Of a stretch of 64,000 bases of DNA, positions 27,981 through 38,801 are shown in pieces. Location: assembly GCA_002633005.1 (NCBI GenBank), contig NMRA01000574.1, forward strand, positions 94,967 to 158,966, written 5' to 3'. How positions within the stretch are numbered: position 1 is the stretch's first letter; every line of letters begins with the position of its first letter. Under the pieces are notes generated by a model. That model saw nothing but the letters and a program-made list of their open reading frames with translations, was not told the DNA's origin and searched no databases. The stretch is from Phoronis australis. Taxonomy: Eukaryota; Phoronida; Phoronidae. The position numbers and the translations under genes are program-made.

Positions 27981-30900
27981 TTAATCGTCACCGTCTTCCT
28001 CATCTACATCTTGTTTCACGATGACAGAATTGTAGTGCTCTCCAAGACTGTAGATGTGGTGATGATACCTTCAAGGAAGATTTTAACTCTGGCTGTAATT
28101 AAGTTCTCAAAAAACTTTCTCCGAGTGCTGTAACAAGGGAGAGTGTTCACACATTACGCCATCACTCGACGAAAGAAAGGGTTTGAAAAAAATGACGATT
28201 TATGACACGGGGAGGAGGTTAGACTCACAACAAAGTCGTCACGTGGTTTATTAGAATATCTCCATCACAGTACATATTGTTGGGAAACTGGTTCACCTCC
28301 TACCAGAACTGACTAATTCCAAATCCGGTACCCAATGCTTAACGCCTCCAAGATTTAATCATATTTCACTAGGCTTACCTTATAAACATTTACAGAGAGA
28401 AAATACCCACTCCTTCACTGCCTAAACAGGGTGGTAGGCTGTTATAATGTAATTAGATGCTGGACAGGGGAAGGGGGTAAAAAGTGGCAAATTTTGGATG
28501 ACGTAATATGCGAACGCTCTACAAGCAACAAACAGCACGAAGACAGCTAGTATTCACGGGAATTTAGCAAAAAGAATATTTTCCCAGGTTACCTCAACAG
28601 TGAGACACTAGCACCAAGAAACCTTGGCTTATGCAATGGAAAGAGTGAGTAGTCAAGGTATCAATGTGTACTTCTAAAAATTCAAAAGCTTGACTGATTT
28701 GCTAGTGCACGCAAGAAAGAACGTAAATTCCCTTCCAAGGTCTTGCTTCCTGCTAATGTGATCTTGGAATGTTTGAGCTTACCAAACTCAAAGCTCTTGT
28801 CTTATTGAAGGAGCCTCATGCTGACACATTCAGCACAAGGAAGCATGAGAACTAATAAAATCATCAAACTCTCTTTAACTTTTCATTAATAAAGCTGTGA
28901 GTGATTATCTAAAACAAATTCTCTTTTCTCACACACACAAACCCACCCACCCACACACGCACACATGGTCACATGAGCTTGGAGGGGGTAACTGGCCCCT
29001 AAAGTGGCTTAGAATTTTGCAGATGGTTTTAGATCATGGGTGTCGCTCACACACAATTATAGGCCTTTTGAAATTGACATGGAAGGTCAGTGAAAGTAGT
29101 TATTTGTGAACCCTGCTCTTCTTCTAACAACTGTCCCAGTTGGACTGTGTAACTAAACACAGCTTAAAGGAGAATGCCGCCTGATTTAACTTAGTCTTTT
29201 TTGCCGTCTTAATCGGTCTATATCCACATCGCCTTGCATACAGTCGATCTTACCTTGCCAAGAGGAAGGTGAGAAACGACGCTAGCGACGTCAGTAGTTC
29301 ACATGCAGAGTGAATGACGCTATGTTACGGTGCATCGTTCCCGCTTGTCCGAACTAAGCAGCTGCGAGGAAAGCGGGTATATCGTTTTTTACTTCGAGAG
29401 TCCGAAATGCTTAAGAAGTGGCTCATGGTAGTGAAGAATGAAATGTACACTGTAAATAGCAAGTATGAGGCCGTGAAACATCTCCGTGTCTGTGGCATGC
29501 AGACGTCGACAGTGCCTGAGTGACGAATGCCGGCCGGCTTACCAAATAACTCCATGTTCCGTTGTCTGAGCTTGTTCTCGGCGCCTCTCTAGTATTTTTT
29601 CATCACTGTTTTCCTGTTCGAATTGATAGCCTGTAAAACTTAACGATCCACCTGCGAAGTCGGGACTGACGAGCTCTAGCTCGTCCTAAGTTGGGATTGC
29701 CAGTTGCCATGTTGGCGTTTAGTACTGAGCGTTCCGTTTCAAAATGCCTTCTCACCCTAACCAATTGAAACAAAGTCTGTCTCATTAGATGCAATTTGTA
29801 ATGCCTTTGGAGTGTTTGTGAGTGCAAATGATTTGAGAAGCCAGCAATGAATAAATCACTGCGTTACCGGCTTTAGGTGCAATAAAACTAATTGACGGGA
29901 CACCGAGGCCATGTGAGCTCATGCTAATTTAGTGTTTGCTGGCAGAAACTGTTGTGAAACAACTCGATTTCCATCCCACGGCTAGGTGTTAGGGGAATCT
30001 TTATTTACGTTTACATTACTCAAATAATGATTGTCAATGTACAACTTCTGCCCAGACGGTGTTGTGGCCAAAGCGGAACCCGAGTGAATTCGCGGCCCCA
30101 GACGAGTAATTAGATTTGCAGTTTCGTGGCTAATTCACCAACAGAATCACGTGCACATTACTTTGGCTCACTAGTGTAGTATTTCCTTGACTCGAAGTTT
30201 AGTTTCCACTGAATTTTGGCTGGTTTATGTTCGTAATGTCTGATCATTTTCCGAGCCACTGGCCGGGATAACAATGAAGTCAATCCGGCCGGCCGCGACG
30301 GGCTTAATTGGGCTCCGAGCCACTAGCCAGGATAACAAGCGTTTTGTGTTTAGAACTCAAAAAATCATTAGTCTAAACAACACAGATCTAGGTTCTCCTG
30401 TCTGTATCTCACGGAAAATATTTCGAAATTATCTCCGAACAGACCCAAAACTCCTGTTACGGACCTTATTGGTCTGCCGAACTTTGTAGCGAGGCTACGG
30501 TGTGTCCAAATACCAATAAATCCGTAAGAGCGAAATCAAACAACACGTTTTTATAAGAACTCAGTGTATTTTTAAGGGTTTTACATCGAAGTTTGATGAT
30601 TTGTTGGTGTTAAACGATGACTTCAAGCAATAAGAGGACACCAGTAACCCGTGTTGTGAACTGCTGAACAGACTGCGTGTGAAACCGATGACATCACTGG
30701 ATAATTTCAACACCTCTGTCTGCCAACAGGTGTCAGGTAACGCAACTGTACGTGTCGTTATGGAGTAGAACTACTCAATCTAAATTGATACAAATTAGGT
30801 TGGTTTTTGGGTGGCATGCTCCTTTAAAAAAGGGATTATGGTCCTGGCTGAGAGGATAACAGTTTTATTGTCCCCTATGAATTCTGAATGGCGGAGCCCA

Positions 30901-33900
30901 GAATGACTTACGAGACCACCAATGGAGCGTTATCATATTCCTGGCCCAATATGATGCTAGGCACGTCAGCCTGGACCACTTCTATTGGTGTCTGCAGGAT
31001 GACTGACATGGCACGGAGCTCCAGCTGACCTCCCCAGACCGGTGAGTGTGCTACATCGTCGCAGTACTGACAAAACTCATCTGAAAGACACACAGACAGA
31101 CATGACTTGTAACCAATCACAGCACGGCACAGACTGACGTGCAAGTTTTCAGCCACGTGTTTCATAACATGGTGATTGTTTTGTTTAATCCTGTTGAACG
31201 TCAACGGCAAAGTAACTAAATGTCACATGCATCAGACTTGTTTGGACCAGCTGATAAGTCTAACATCTGTAAAACCAGCAAATTATTAGCCTTACATATT
31301 TCAGGATATAGTTATTATAATCTTACTGCAAAATTTCAGGTTAAGCCATTACAGGATTCAATATTTACTGCATTACCCGGAATATAATCCCATGGCCTTA
31401 TATGGCTTTATAATTGAATACCAAGCCATGGCCTTACAGTCTGGGTCATTTGCATATGATATGAGCAACAGCATTAACTTGTATATAAGGCCAACATCCA
31501 TGAACAAACTGAAAAGGACCAGGGAGGGATGGAGGGAAGGAGGGAGGGCGGGAGAGAGGGAAGGTGGGAGGGAAGGAGGGAGGGAGGGAGGCATTACTTA
31601 ACATTACAGAAGCACTGATAATTTAAGAAAATGGCTTCAGCAAGGTTCAGATACTAAAGCCGTGTTCCCTAATGCTGGTCATTAGCGAGCGAATCCTAGT
31701 GAGAATACATGCCCCACTCGTAATACACGACGGTATCTTGTGGGTACTCTGAGGTACAAGTCTCAATGACCATACCACAGGTAACAGTGTTTGGCCACGG
31801 GACAGATTTATCATCGCACTTTACACTTACCTGTTGTGTATGGCTCTCCCGTGCTGTTATCGGTCAGAAATGGAAGGAAGTCGTCAACATTCTCCAGCAT
31901 GTGCTCAGCAGTTTGCTGTCGCAGCTGATCAGGGGTGGCCTATCAGAGTAAAAGAGATGCAAGTCCAACTCATTACAAATTGCTAGGTTTTAGGACCGAA
32001 ACACATTCACTGAGTTACTCCACTACATTACGATTTGGCAAGACTACATAAGATGACCTCAGCAGTTGGAGACCTTACCCTTCTAATACTAGCAAACAAG
32101 ACACCACCAAGTTAAAAGATGGCCGCTCAGCATGTTCAATTTATAGAGTAAATGAAAAGTAAAAAATCACAGTTTTCACTCATCTCACCACATGTTACGG
32201 AAAAATCTTAACAATTTTGGGCATAAAAAATTGTCTAATTTCCCAAAGGCTTCTTACAGTTACGAATTTTTCAAAATATTGTCTGGCAACAACTATGGCA
32301 CGGAGTTTGAACACAGAAAAGCATTGATTTAGTGCAACACACTTTTTCTGAAAATTTTACCTGTCGCCATATTGTGTTCTAAATTGGTGAGAATTTACCC
32401 ATATATAACACATGTGATGATAACTGTGGTTTTCTTACATCAAGATTTTTTACACATGGGTAAAGCCGGAGTATCATCATAATGTATAAGAACACAAACC
32501 TAGATATAAATAACACCCAACTATCATAACGTGTGTTGTATAACACACATAAAGGACTTTTTAAGATGGGCATTTATCAAATCTGGTGGCAGTGGGTTAA
32601 CTGGTGGCAACATTTTTTAATAGCGAGACCAAACACCAGGGGGAACTGGCTACTCTCAGGCAAGGAGTGTGACCGTCTTCATCCCAGAGAGTTTAACTGC
32701 ATACAGGAACCAGCAGGGGTCAAAGGTCACAAGTAATCAGCAGATACTACGTACTAAGTGAATGTCTTTTGTAAAGTGAATACCAATCTATTCAAGTTAA
32801 CTAGGTATGCTTACCTCAAATCCTATTCTCTTGAGTTGATCGCTGATGGCAGTATACAGACTGTGGGAGCAACAATGCAAATGATTCATTTCACACACTT
32901 TGGAATATTCATACCAACAAAAGCAGCTACGATTGAAATGCATTTACACTCTTCAATTTCTTAAATTAAGTTCCTTTGATCAAAAAATACAATTGAGAAA
33001 CTTTAAATCAAAGAAACCCATAGGTATTGCAACTATTAGGCATGTCCGACACTTCAACAGTAATTGTGGATTACAATGTACAGAAGACGAAACAACAAGC
33101 ACAAAATCTGCTGCAACTAAAGCTGATTTTTCCATAAGCTTGACAACCCACCTGCAGCAATCTTTTCTAGACCTGTAAGTACCAGGTCACGTGACATGAC
33201 CGCATGACTCTGTAGGATACCTACCCTATGCATGCCTATACACAAGTCAAAATCTACCATGAATGGTTGGGAAATCCAAAGCAGCCTAAACAAAGCATTG
33301 TACTCACCAGTTGCCATCTGATGGAACCTGGAAATAGGAATGACCACATTAATAAGTAATACAAAGATTGCTCTATTTGTAGATGAACATGTAAAGGATT
33401 ATAAGCAATAACGTGAAGCGTTTAAATTAATGTAGTATATCAACAAAGGAAATATTATTAAAAATATTGCTATTTACTGAGATGTATTCATTCTAACTTA
33501 TTATTATTTATTATTAATGTAATATTTACAATAAGGGTAGCCCCATCAGTTCACACTGCTTTCCATGGGGGCCCTCACAATTTTATACATCAGTTTCAGA
33601 CAAGCACGTCACCGTGCAGCCACAGTGCAAAGAGCTGGATACATTCAGGTCACACAACTGGCTGTAAACAATCCAGACATCACACAAACGTCATACCACT
33701 AACACACTACAGCACTGCAGCATACCTCAAAAATTTCTAGATTTCTCTTCTTTAATATTGCATTTAACTTCTCCATCTCTTGGTGCCGTGCCCCGGAGAT
33801 GTTCTCCATCTCTTGAGCCTGGATGCGTTCCTCACGCTCCCTCTCTTGCTCAGCTTTCTTCTCCTACAATTGTTTTTTACACTTGAAGGCAATAAGACAA

Positions 33901-36900
33901 TTTTGTGAGAACATTTATACAAAAATGGATCAATGCCGAGGGTGATATCAGGTCACAAGGACTGCACGAGAGGAATATCGCCCAGGACAATATTGCTCTT
34001 CCGAGACCATATGGCCTGATAAGCCCAAGGGATCAGTCCATACTTGTTTTGTTACACTATCACTAAATGCTTCTTTCCTCTGATTTTTTCATCTCTTAAT
34101 ATATTAGATTGTTCTCAGCTGCTTTGATGTTCGTCTGCTAGCTTTGTGGTCAGGGTCTTTAGTTTCTACTACATCTGATTGGTCAGATCGAGAATAGCAA
34201 CTTGGGCAGCATGAATGAACAGTAAATTAAATATTCCATACTAAGTGGGTCAATGTTACGTTATATCAGAACTTGACATGCCGCCTTTCAGCCAATCAGA
34301 GGAGAAATGTATCAGTGGTTGTGTAATAAATAAATGATTAATTTAGGACAGCTTCAATAGTTCAGAACGTAGAAAGTTGTCAAGAGAAGGGCACTTATCT
34401 TTAACAAACTCTTGATCATTGGTTTACATTTCTAATCAATTTTTTTAAAATTAAGCAACATGATACAAAATAATCTTCGAGCATTTAACCAACAGACAAT
34501 ACCTTTAAAATCACAGTCAAGGAAACTAACTTCCAACAAGAACAACTCAAACATCCACATATTGTCATTCTTTGTCCACTTAGCGCTACATGTCATTGCA
34601 AAATGACTAAACAACAAAACGAAATGACTTAACAACAGAATGCTCGAAGCATATTGCCTTCTGTACCTCTGTAAGTGATGTGACCGACTTAGCTGATTAT
34701 TCTTTTTGGTAAAAGGCAATACAATGAGTGTTTCTTGCATAGTGGAATGTTTTAAGTATCAAAATGACAAGAAGCATCTGCAAAGACATCTGTTGGCACA
34801 AACAAATACCAAACATTCACTTAGATCTGAGTCAGTATTCCATCGAAAACTAAAGAAAAAACATGGTCATGGATTCTGTGACTAAAATGACAAGGCCTAT
34901 GGAAAGTGCAAAAAACCAACCTTCCTGCGTTGAGCTTTGCTTATTTTCTGTGTTTTTTCAGGAGTATCTTCATTGGTTGACATGTTGTTTATCTTGTCGG
35001 TGACAACACCCACCTGTAATTGATTTGACACATTGCTAGAACATATGTGATTAGCCAAGAGAACACTTAGACACCCGATGTGAAGGTTGTGATAAGACAC
35101 AAGAACTCGAGATTCACCAGGGGGGACAAATGAAATAATCACCCATCCTGAAGAATGTATACATTAATTTTATCCCAGGAATGCTCCCGTAAGAGTGAAT
35201 AGCTTTGTGTTTCAACCTTTCACGTAAGAAGAGAATGTCACAGCATTGAAATTGAGTAAGGTCTTCCCATTTCTATGTAGCAATCTGAAATCATGATGGC
35301 TACAAATTTCAACCAGAGCAACACTGAGTGTAGAAAGTGCAGCTTGAGAGATATGAATGCTGTTGACGAGAAAGCCCGTTCAATTGGTGAGAAAACCCCT
35401 TCAGTTGGTGAGAAAGCCCCTTCAGTTGGTGAGAAAGCCCCTTCAGTTGATGAGAAAGCCCCTTCAATTGGCGAGAAAGCCCCTTCAGTTGGTGAGAAAG
35501 CCCCTTCAGTTGGTGAGAAAGCCCCTAGAGTTGATAAGAAACTTTACCAAGTCATCAGCAGCTGCAGTCATCACTTGTTCCTTCTGTTCCTTGATCTCGC
35601 GCTCATGGCGTGCATCCAGCTCCTCTTCCAATAGCGCTATCTGAGCAGTGACCTCTTTCTTCTTTTTCTTGTCTCCCTTAGGGATGCTGTGCTTGAGTTT
35701 CTGTATTTCGGCTATCAAGGATAAAAATAAAATAAGAACGGTTATAGCTAAATTGATACCAAACCCAGTTTTGACCTATGAACAGATAATATTAAAAATG
35801 ACTTTCCCATCCAGTTCTCTGAAAGACAATAATGCCCTGTAACCCTCGACAACCTTCAGAAGATTGGAGCAAAATTTAAAAATTCATTTCAAAGTTGTCT
35901 CAATAGACCCAATTTATGCGGCGGACATTAAAATCCAAAGTGAGGCTCACTGCGATAAACAAAGCAGAAGCTGACATTGCGCGAGTTAAATGTCCCGTTT
36001 TTCGAGTCCAACCTGGATATTATATCTTAAAAATGTGTCGATAATTAACAACAGAGACGTAGAAAAATACATTAGAGAACAAGTCAATGCACCAAAGAGT
36101 TGTCTGACGAAAGGGTATAAGTTTTTTTCCGGAAAACCATAGGATCGAAACAAAAGTAAATATGACCAAATTGCGGCAATCGTAATGTCATGGATAAGGT
36201 ATTGTGGTGAATGCAGGGTTACATTTCTTCTTGTAAATTGTTGCTAATGCTTTCTCCATGAACCAGGTCATCTGCTCGTATTGTTGACGAGCAGAAGATA
36301 CATTCGACAATGGTGGCTCATCACATTTTGCTGTGATGTTCAATTAGTCACATCTGGTTTAATTTGTTGATCAAGCATAGCCTAGGTCCTGGTGAGATAG
36401 GGACTACCGGGACTAACAGTTGATTTGTCATTGATCTGAAAGAATAATTAATGTTATTACATATATTTCTTATTAAAGTAAGTAACTAGGCTCGTAACTG
36501 AAAATACCTTATTTGATCACCAATTCTGCTTTCTTCAGTTGATTTTAATAATTCTTACATCTATTTCATGAGTTAGGTTTCAAATATCAATCTGGACCAA
36601 GTTGAATTTCAAAATTAAAACACCCAATTCGTTCGTCCAAAGCATAACATCATTTTAGAGCTCAATTTCAGTTAAGTGGACAGAGCAAGCATAGTTATCA
36701 TGTTTCTTCAGGGGCCTCGTTCATCCAAGGGGAAAATGAGGTGCCTGTGCCTGAGAGGGGAATTTTTTGCCGAGTGAGGGGAAAAATCTACATCCCGATC
36801 ACCATCAGTAGCACCCCCCGCCCTGTTGCAAGTTCTCATAGGCTCTGTCTCAAGTAGCATTTTGTACTCTTTCAAATTGTCACCTGTGTGGTTAGGTGAT

Positions 36901-38696
36901 TTGAACTTTGAAGAGAAATTTTCAATTTTTAGGCCTAGTCGCGGTGGGGGGAATTTTGCGTAATTTTTCAATATTTTTGAGAGGGGAATACGGCCGATAT
37001 TCGACCCCAAAATCAAGGTATTGAGGGCCCTGTCCTTTTTGGAAAGAAAAAATTTTGCATCATGTTTCAGCTCATAGTCATAAAAACACAGCCTGGCTAG
37101 CCAAAGATTCTCCGGTTGTTGCTATGCTCGGCAACCAAGATGAAACAAAATATGATCAAACTGTTTGAAAATATTTTGAATTTTACACGGACAAATTTTC
37201 CTTCGTCGCAGCGTATGGCAACGACCCAACGCTTCCGAATCTCAACGTCCTTAGGAATTGTAAAACAGAAGGTTGAATGTCCGTAATTTTTCTAGCCGTC
37301 GACCACACGGAATACACTGAACTATGCCGATAAGCCAACAGAGCTATCATAGCGAGCCTCGTTTTGGAACGCGCCTCCTGTCGGCCTGAATTAGATCTAT
37401 AGGCAAGTGAGACCTAACTTTTAGGGTCTTACACACCATAGGGAAGGTGCCACCCACCAAGAACTATAAATATCCAGTCTGTGTCACAGAGAGTATGAGT
37501 TCTTAGTTGGATGGCAATAATGCCTTAGCATGTGACAGAACTTAAGGTTGGTTGAAATTCCAAAACAGGGTTTAGTATGCTTTAATGTCATGCAAACCAT
37601 TGAGAGATTTTAAATCAAAAACAGGATTAAATTCTGAAGGATCTCAGCTCAGTGTAAAAGTTTATCACAGTGAAAAAAATAAACTAATGTCTCTGGCACT
37701 CACTGACCAGTCACATTTGTACCCTAAAAATGACATTCACGAGTTCAACCAATGAGGTGCCATTATTGGCCTAATTTGGAATGATGTGGCATGTTATGTT
37801 TGACAGCAACTTATCGCTTCTGGTGAAAAATTTAATGATGACAAAAAGTGGGATTGAATGTGTTTTATGAAATATGTCTTTTTAATTGTCCAACTCCGTG
37901 AAATGTTTCATCAGTTTGCAAATCCACAGGAAAAAATGGAATCCTACATGACTAGAAAATCTTAGGCCTATAATTACAAGCTTTAAAAGGTCACACAATG
38001 TTACATTAACATGTGACAACCACTTTTCTGAAAATTTACAATTTTTGCTTTGAATGTGAATTCCTAAACAATCTAGCCTGCAAGAGATTTCATGTTTGAG
38101 CCACAGGAGTCCTCAGCTTTTGATCGTCCCCATATCAGAAACTGAGGACGCCTGTGGTTTGAGCAATGTATATTCAGTTAGGTTAAGTTCTTTTTTAACA
38201 GTGTCTTGGCAACCAAGTGACAATAACCTCTTTCATTATCTTAATTGACTATAAATGGGTTTCCAAAGGAAGGTGCAGTTTTGACCGAGTTAGTTGTGGT
38301 CACAGCCCATGATCCCGCTTGTTCAACCAAAGTACATCATTCTACTGCATCACATGCAATGCCTACACTACAATATTATTTTCTTACAATAGACTATAAA
38401 AGACGAGTACTAGTATCAGTGACGAGATCAAAGACAAGTGTGACAGCGATAACTATTGTGCAAACCCACAGCCATAACAATAACAAAACCCTGCCTGCCA
38501 TGCGAGAGCAAGAAAAGAAGAAGTCAGACTCATAGGAGAGCCTACCGTCGTTTAAAAAAACGGAAGACAACTAAACACAGGCTAACAAAACAATTCGCAA
38601 TTTAAATGAGAAAATAGTGCCTTGAAGTGCCTTTCTTTCTGATTTATGCCTCTGGTCAATGCTTGCAGATGCAAGCTCGTCCTCCGCGTCGGCCAT
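27981..38696 (-). CDS. OTUD6B: OTU-domain deubiquitinase 6B
   Basis: Cysteine protease of the OTU family that removes ubiquitin. Exons on the minus strand: 38696-38621, 35711-35548, 35013-34921, 33863-33726, 33327-33308, 32860-32815, 31939-31831, 31080-30912 and 28068-27981. They encode 300 residues (human about 293). The N-terminal half is a charged coiled coil: KGDKKKKKEV (exon 2), KISKAQRRK (exon 3), EQEREREERI (exon 4). The OTU domain follows. VPSDGNC carries Asp161 and the catalytic Cys164. Exon 8 has the family stretch WGGQLELRAMSVILQTPIEV. GEHYNSV carries the catalytic His283. The tail is acidic. The catalytic triad is intact. The first intron has a GC donor and exon 5 is only 20 nt. 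Start: an ATG 105 bp from the divergent RABGGTA ATG. Not OTUD6A, which is a mammal-specific retrogene. Confidence 0.95.
29164..30827 (+). mobile_element. 1.66-kb TIR element with THAP remnant in OTUD6B intron 8
   Basis: Left end TTAAAGGAGAATGCCGCC; right end, read inverted, TTAAAGGAGCATGCCACC. They match at 16 of 18 positions. Near the left end are the pieces of a THAP zinc finger, as in P-element-type transposases. The rest has no long frame, so it is a decayed or internally deleted DNA transposon. Confidence 0.65.
29320..29520 (+). pseudogene. Broken THAP zinc-finger (transposase N-terminus)
   Basis: One frame reads MLRCIVPACPN (two Cys of a C2CH finger), then a stop. After a frame change, the other frame gives SEMLKKWLMVV and HLRVCGMQ, where THAP domains have W-L and R-V-C-x-x-H-F. 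The last zinc ligand reads Gln instead of His. Stops, the frame break and the lost ligand mean no functional finger remains. THAP fingers bind transposon ends in P elements. Confidence 0.5.
31529..31591 (+). repeat. GGGA-rich simple repeat (OTUD6B intron 7)
   Basis: Repeats of GGGAGGGA, GGAAGGAG and related tetramers. Several G-triplets lie close together, so a G-quadruplex is possible on the non-template strand of OTUD6B. Confidence 0.8.
33480..33590 (-). repeat. Possible non-LTR retrotransposon 3' tail (OTUD6B intron 4)
   Basis: On the minus strand: GAGGGCCCCCATGGAAAGCA, GGGGCTACCCTTATTG, then an AT-rich tail of AATAAT units. A similar block (GGGTGGCCTCTTCAGTG, CTGCTTTCCAAGAGGGCCCT) is at 50,380-50,422 in RABGGTA intron 12. 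The assignment rests on the block plus trinucleotide tail only. Confidence 0.4.
35357..35545 (+). repeat. 21-bp minisatellite next to OTUD6B exon 2
   Basis: About eight copies of a 21-bp unit (GAGAAAGCCCCTTCAGTTGG plus T). Being a multiple of three without stops, it makes open frames in the direction opposite to OTUD6B; one gives EKAPSVG heptads, another RKPLQLV. It ends just outside the exon 2 donor (exon ends 35548), inside OTUD6B intron 2. Confidence 0.85.
36711..37031 (+). repeat. Dispersed repeat, 'GAGGGCCCT' family (OTUD6B intron 1)
   Basis: Shares ordered blocks with 2028-2335 (ATCACCATCAGTAGCACC, CATAGGCTCTGTCTCAAGTA, CTCTTTCAAATTGTCACCTG, ending GAGGGCCCTG). It has a similar length, about 310-320 bp. 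Confidence 0.65.
38102..38156. mobile_element. 55-bp micro-MITE with exact 8-bp target duplication
   Basis: Ends CACAGGAGTCCTCAG and CTGAGGACGCCTGTG are inverted copies with one mismatch. GTTTGAGC stands directly on both sides (38094-38101 and 38157-38164). An 8-bp duplication points to hAT-type transposition. It lies in OTUD6B intron 1. Confidence 0.8.
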
Positions 38697-38801
38697 GCTG
38701 GAAAAAGTCGAAGTCTTCAATATTTGGAAACACTAAAAGTCGCTTACTTCCTTGTCCAAAATTGGTATTGTGTATTTCGGCTCGCTTGTAAAAAAATCAG
38801 C
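38697..38801. promoter_or_regulatory. Shared divergent promoter of OTUD6B and RABGGTA
   Basis: Only 105 bp separate the two start codons, so both 5' UTRs and the core promoter must overlap here, or the UTRs must extend into the opposite gene. Visible motifs: ACTTCC at 38746-38751 (GGAAGT on the minus strand, an ETS core) and ATTGG at 38761-38765 (an inverted CCAAT box). No TATA box was seen. ETS and CCAAT sites are common in bidirectional housekeeping promoters. Confidence 0.75.

Noticed and set aside
31373-31594. Proline/serine-rich minus-strand frame.
   Set aside because: It is the translation of the GGGA simple repeat.
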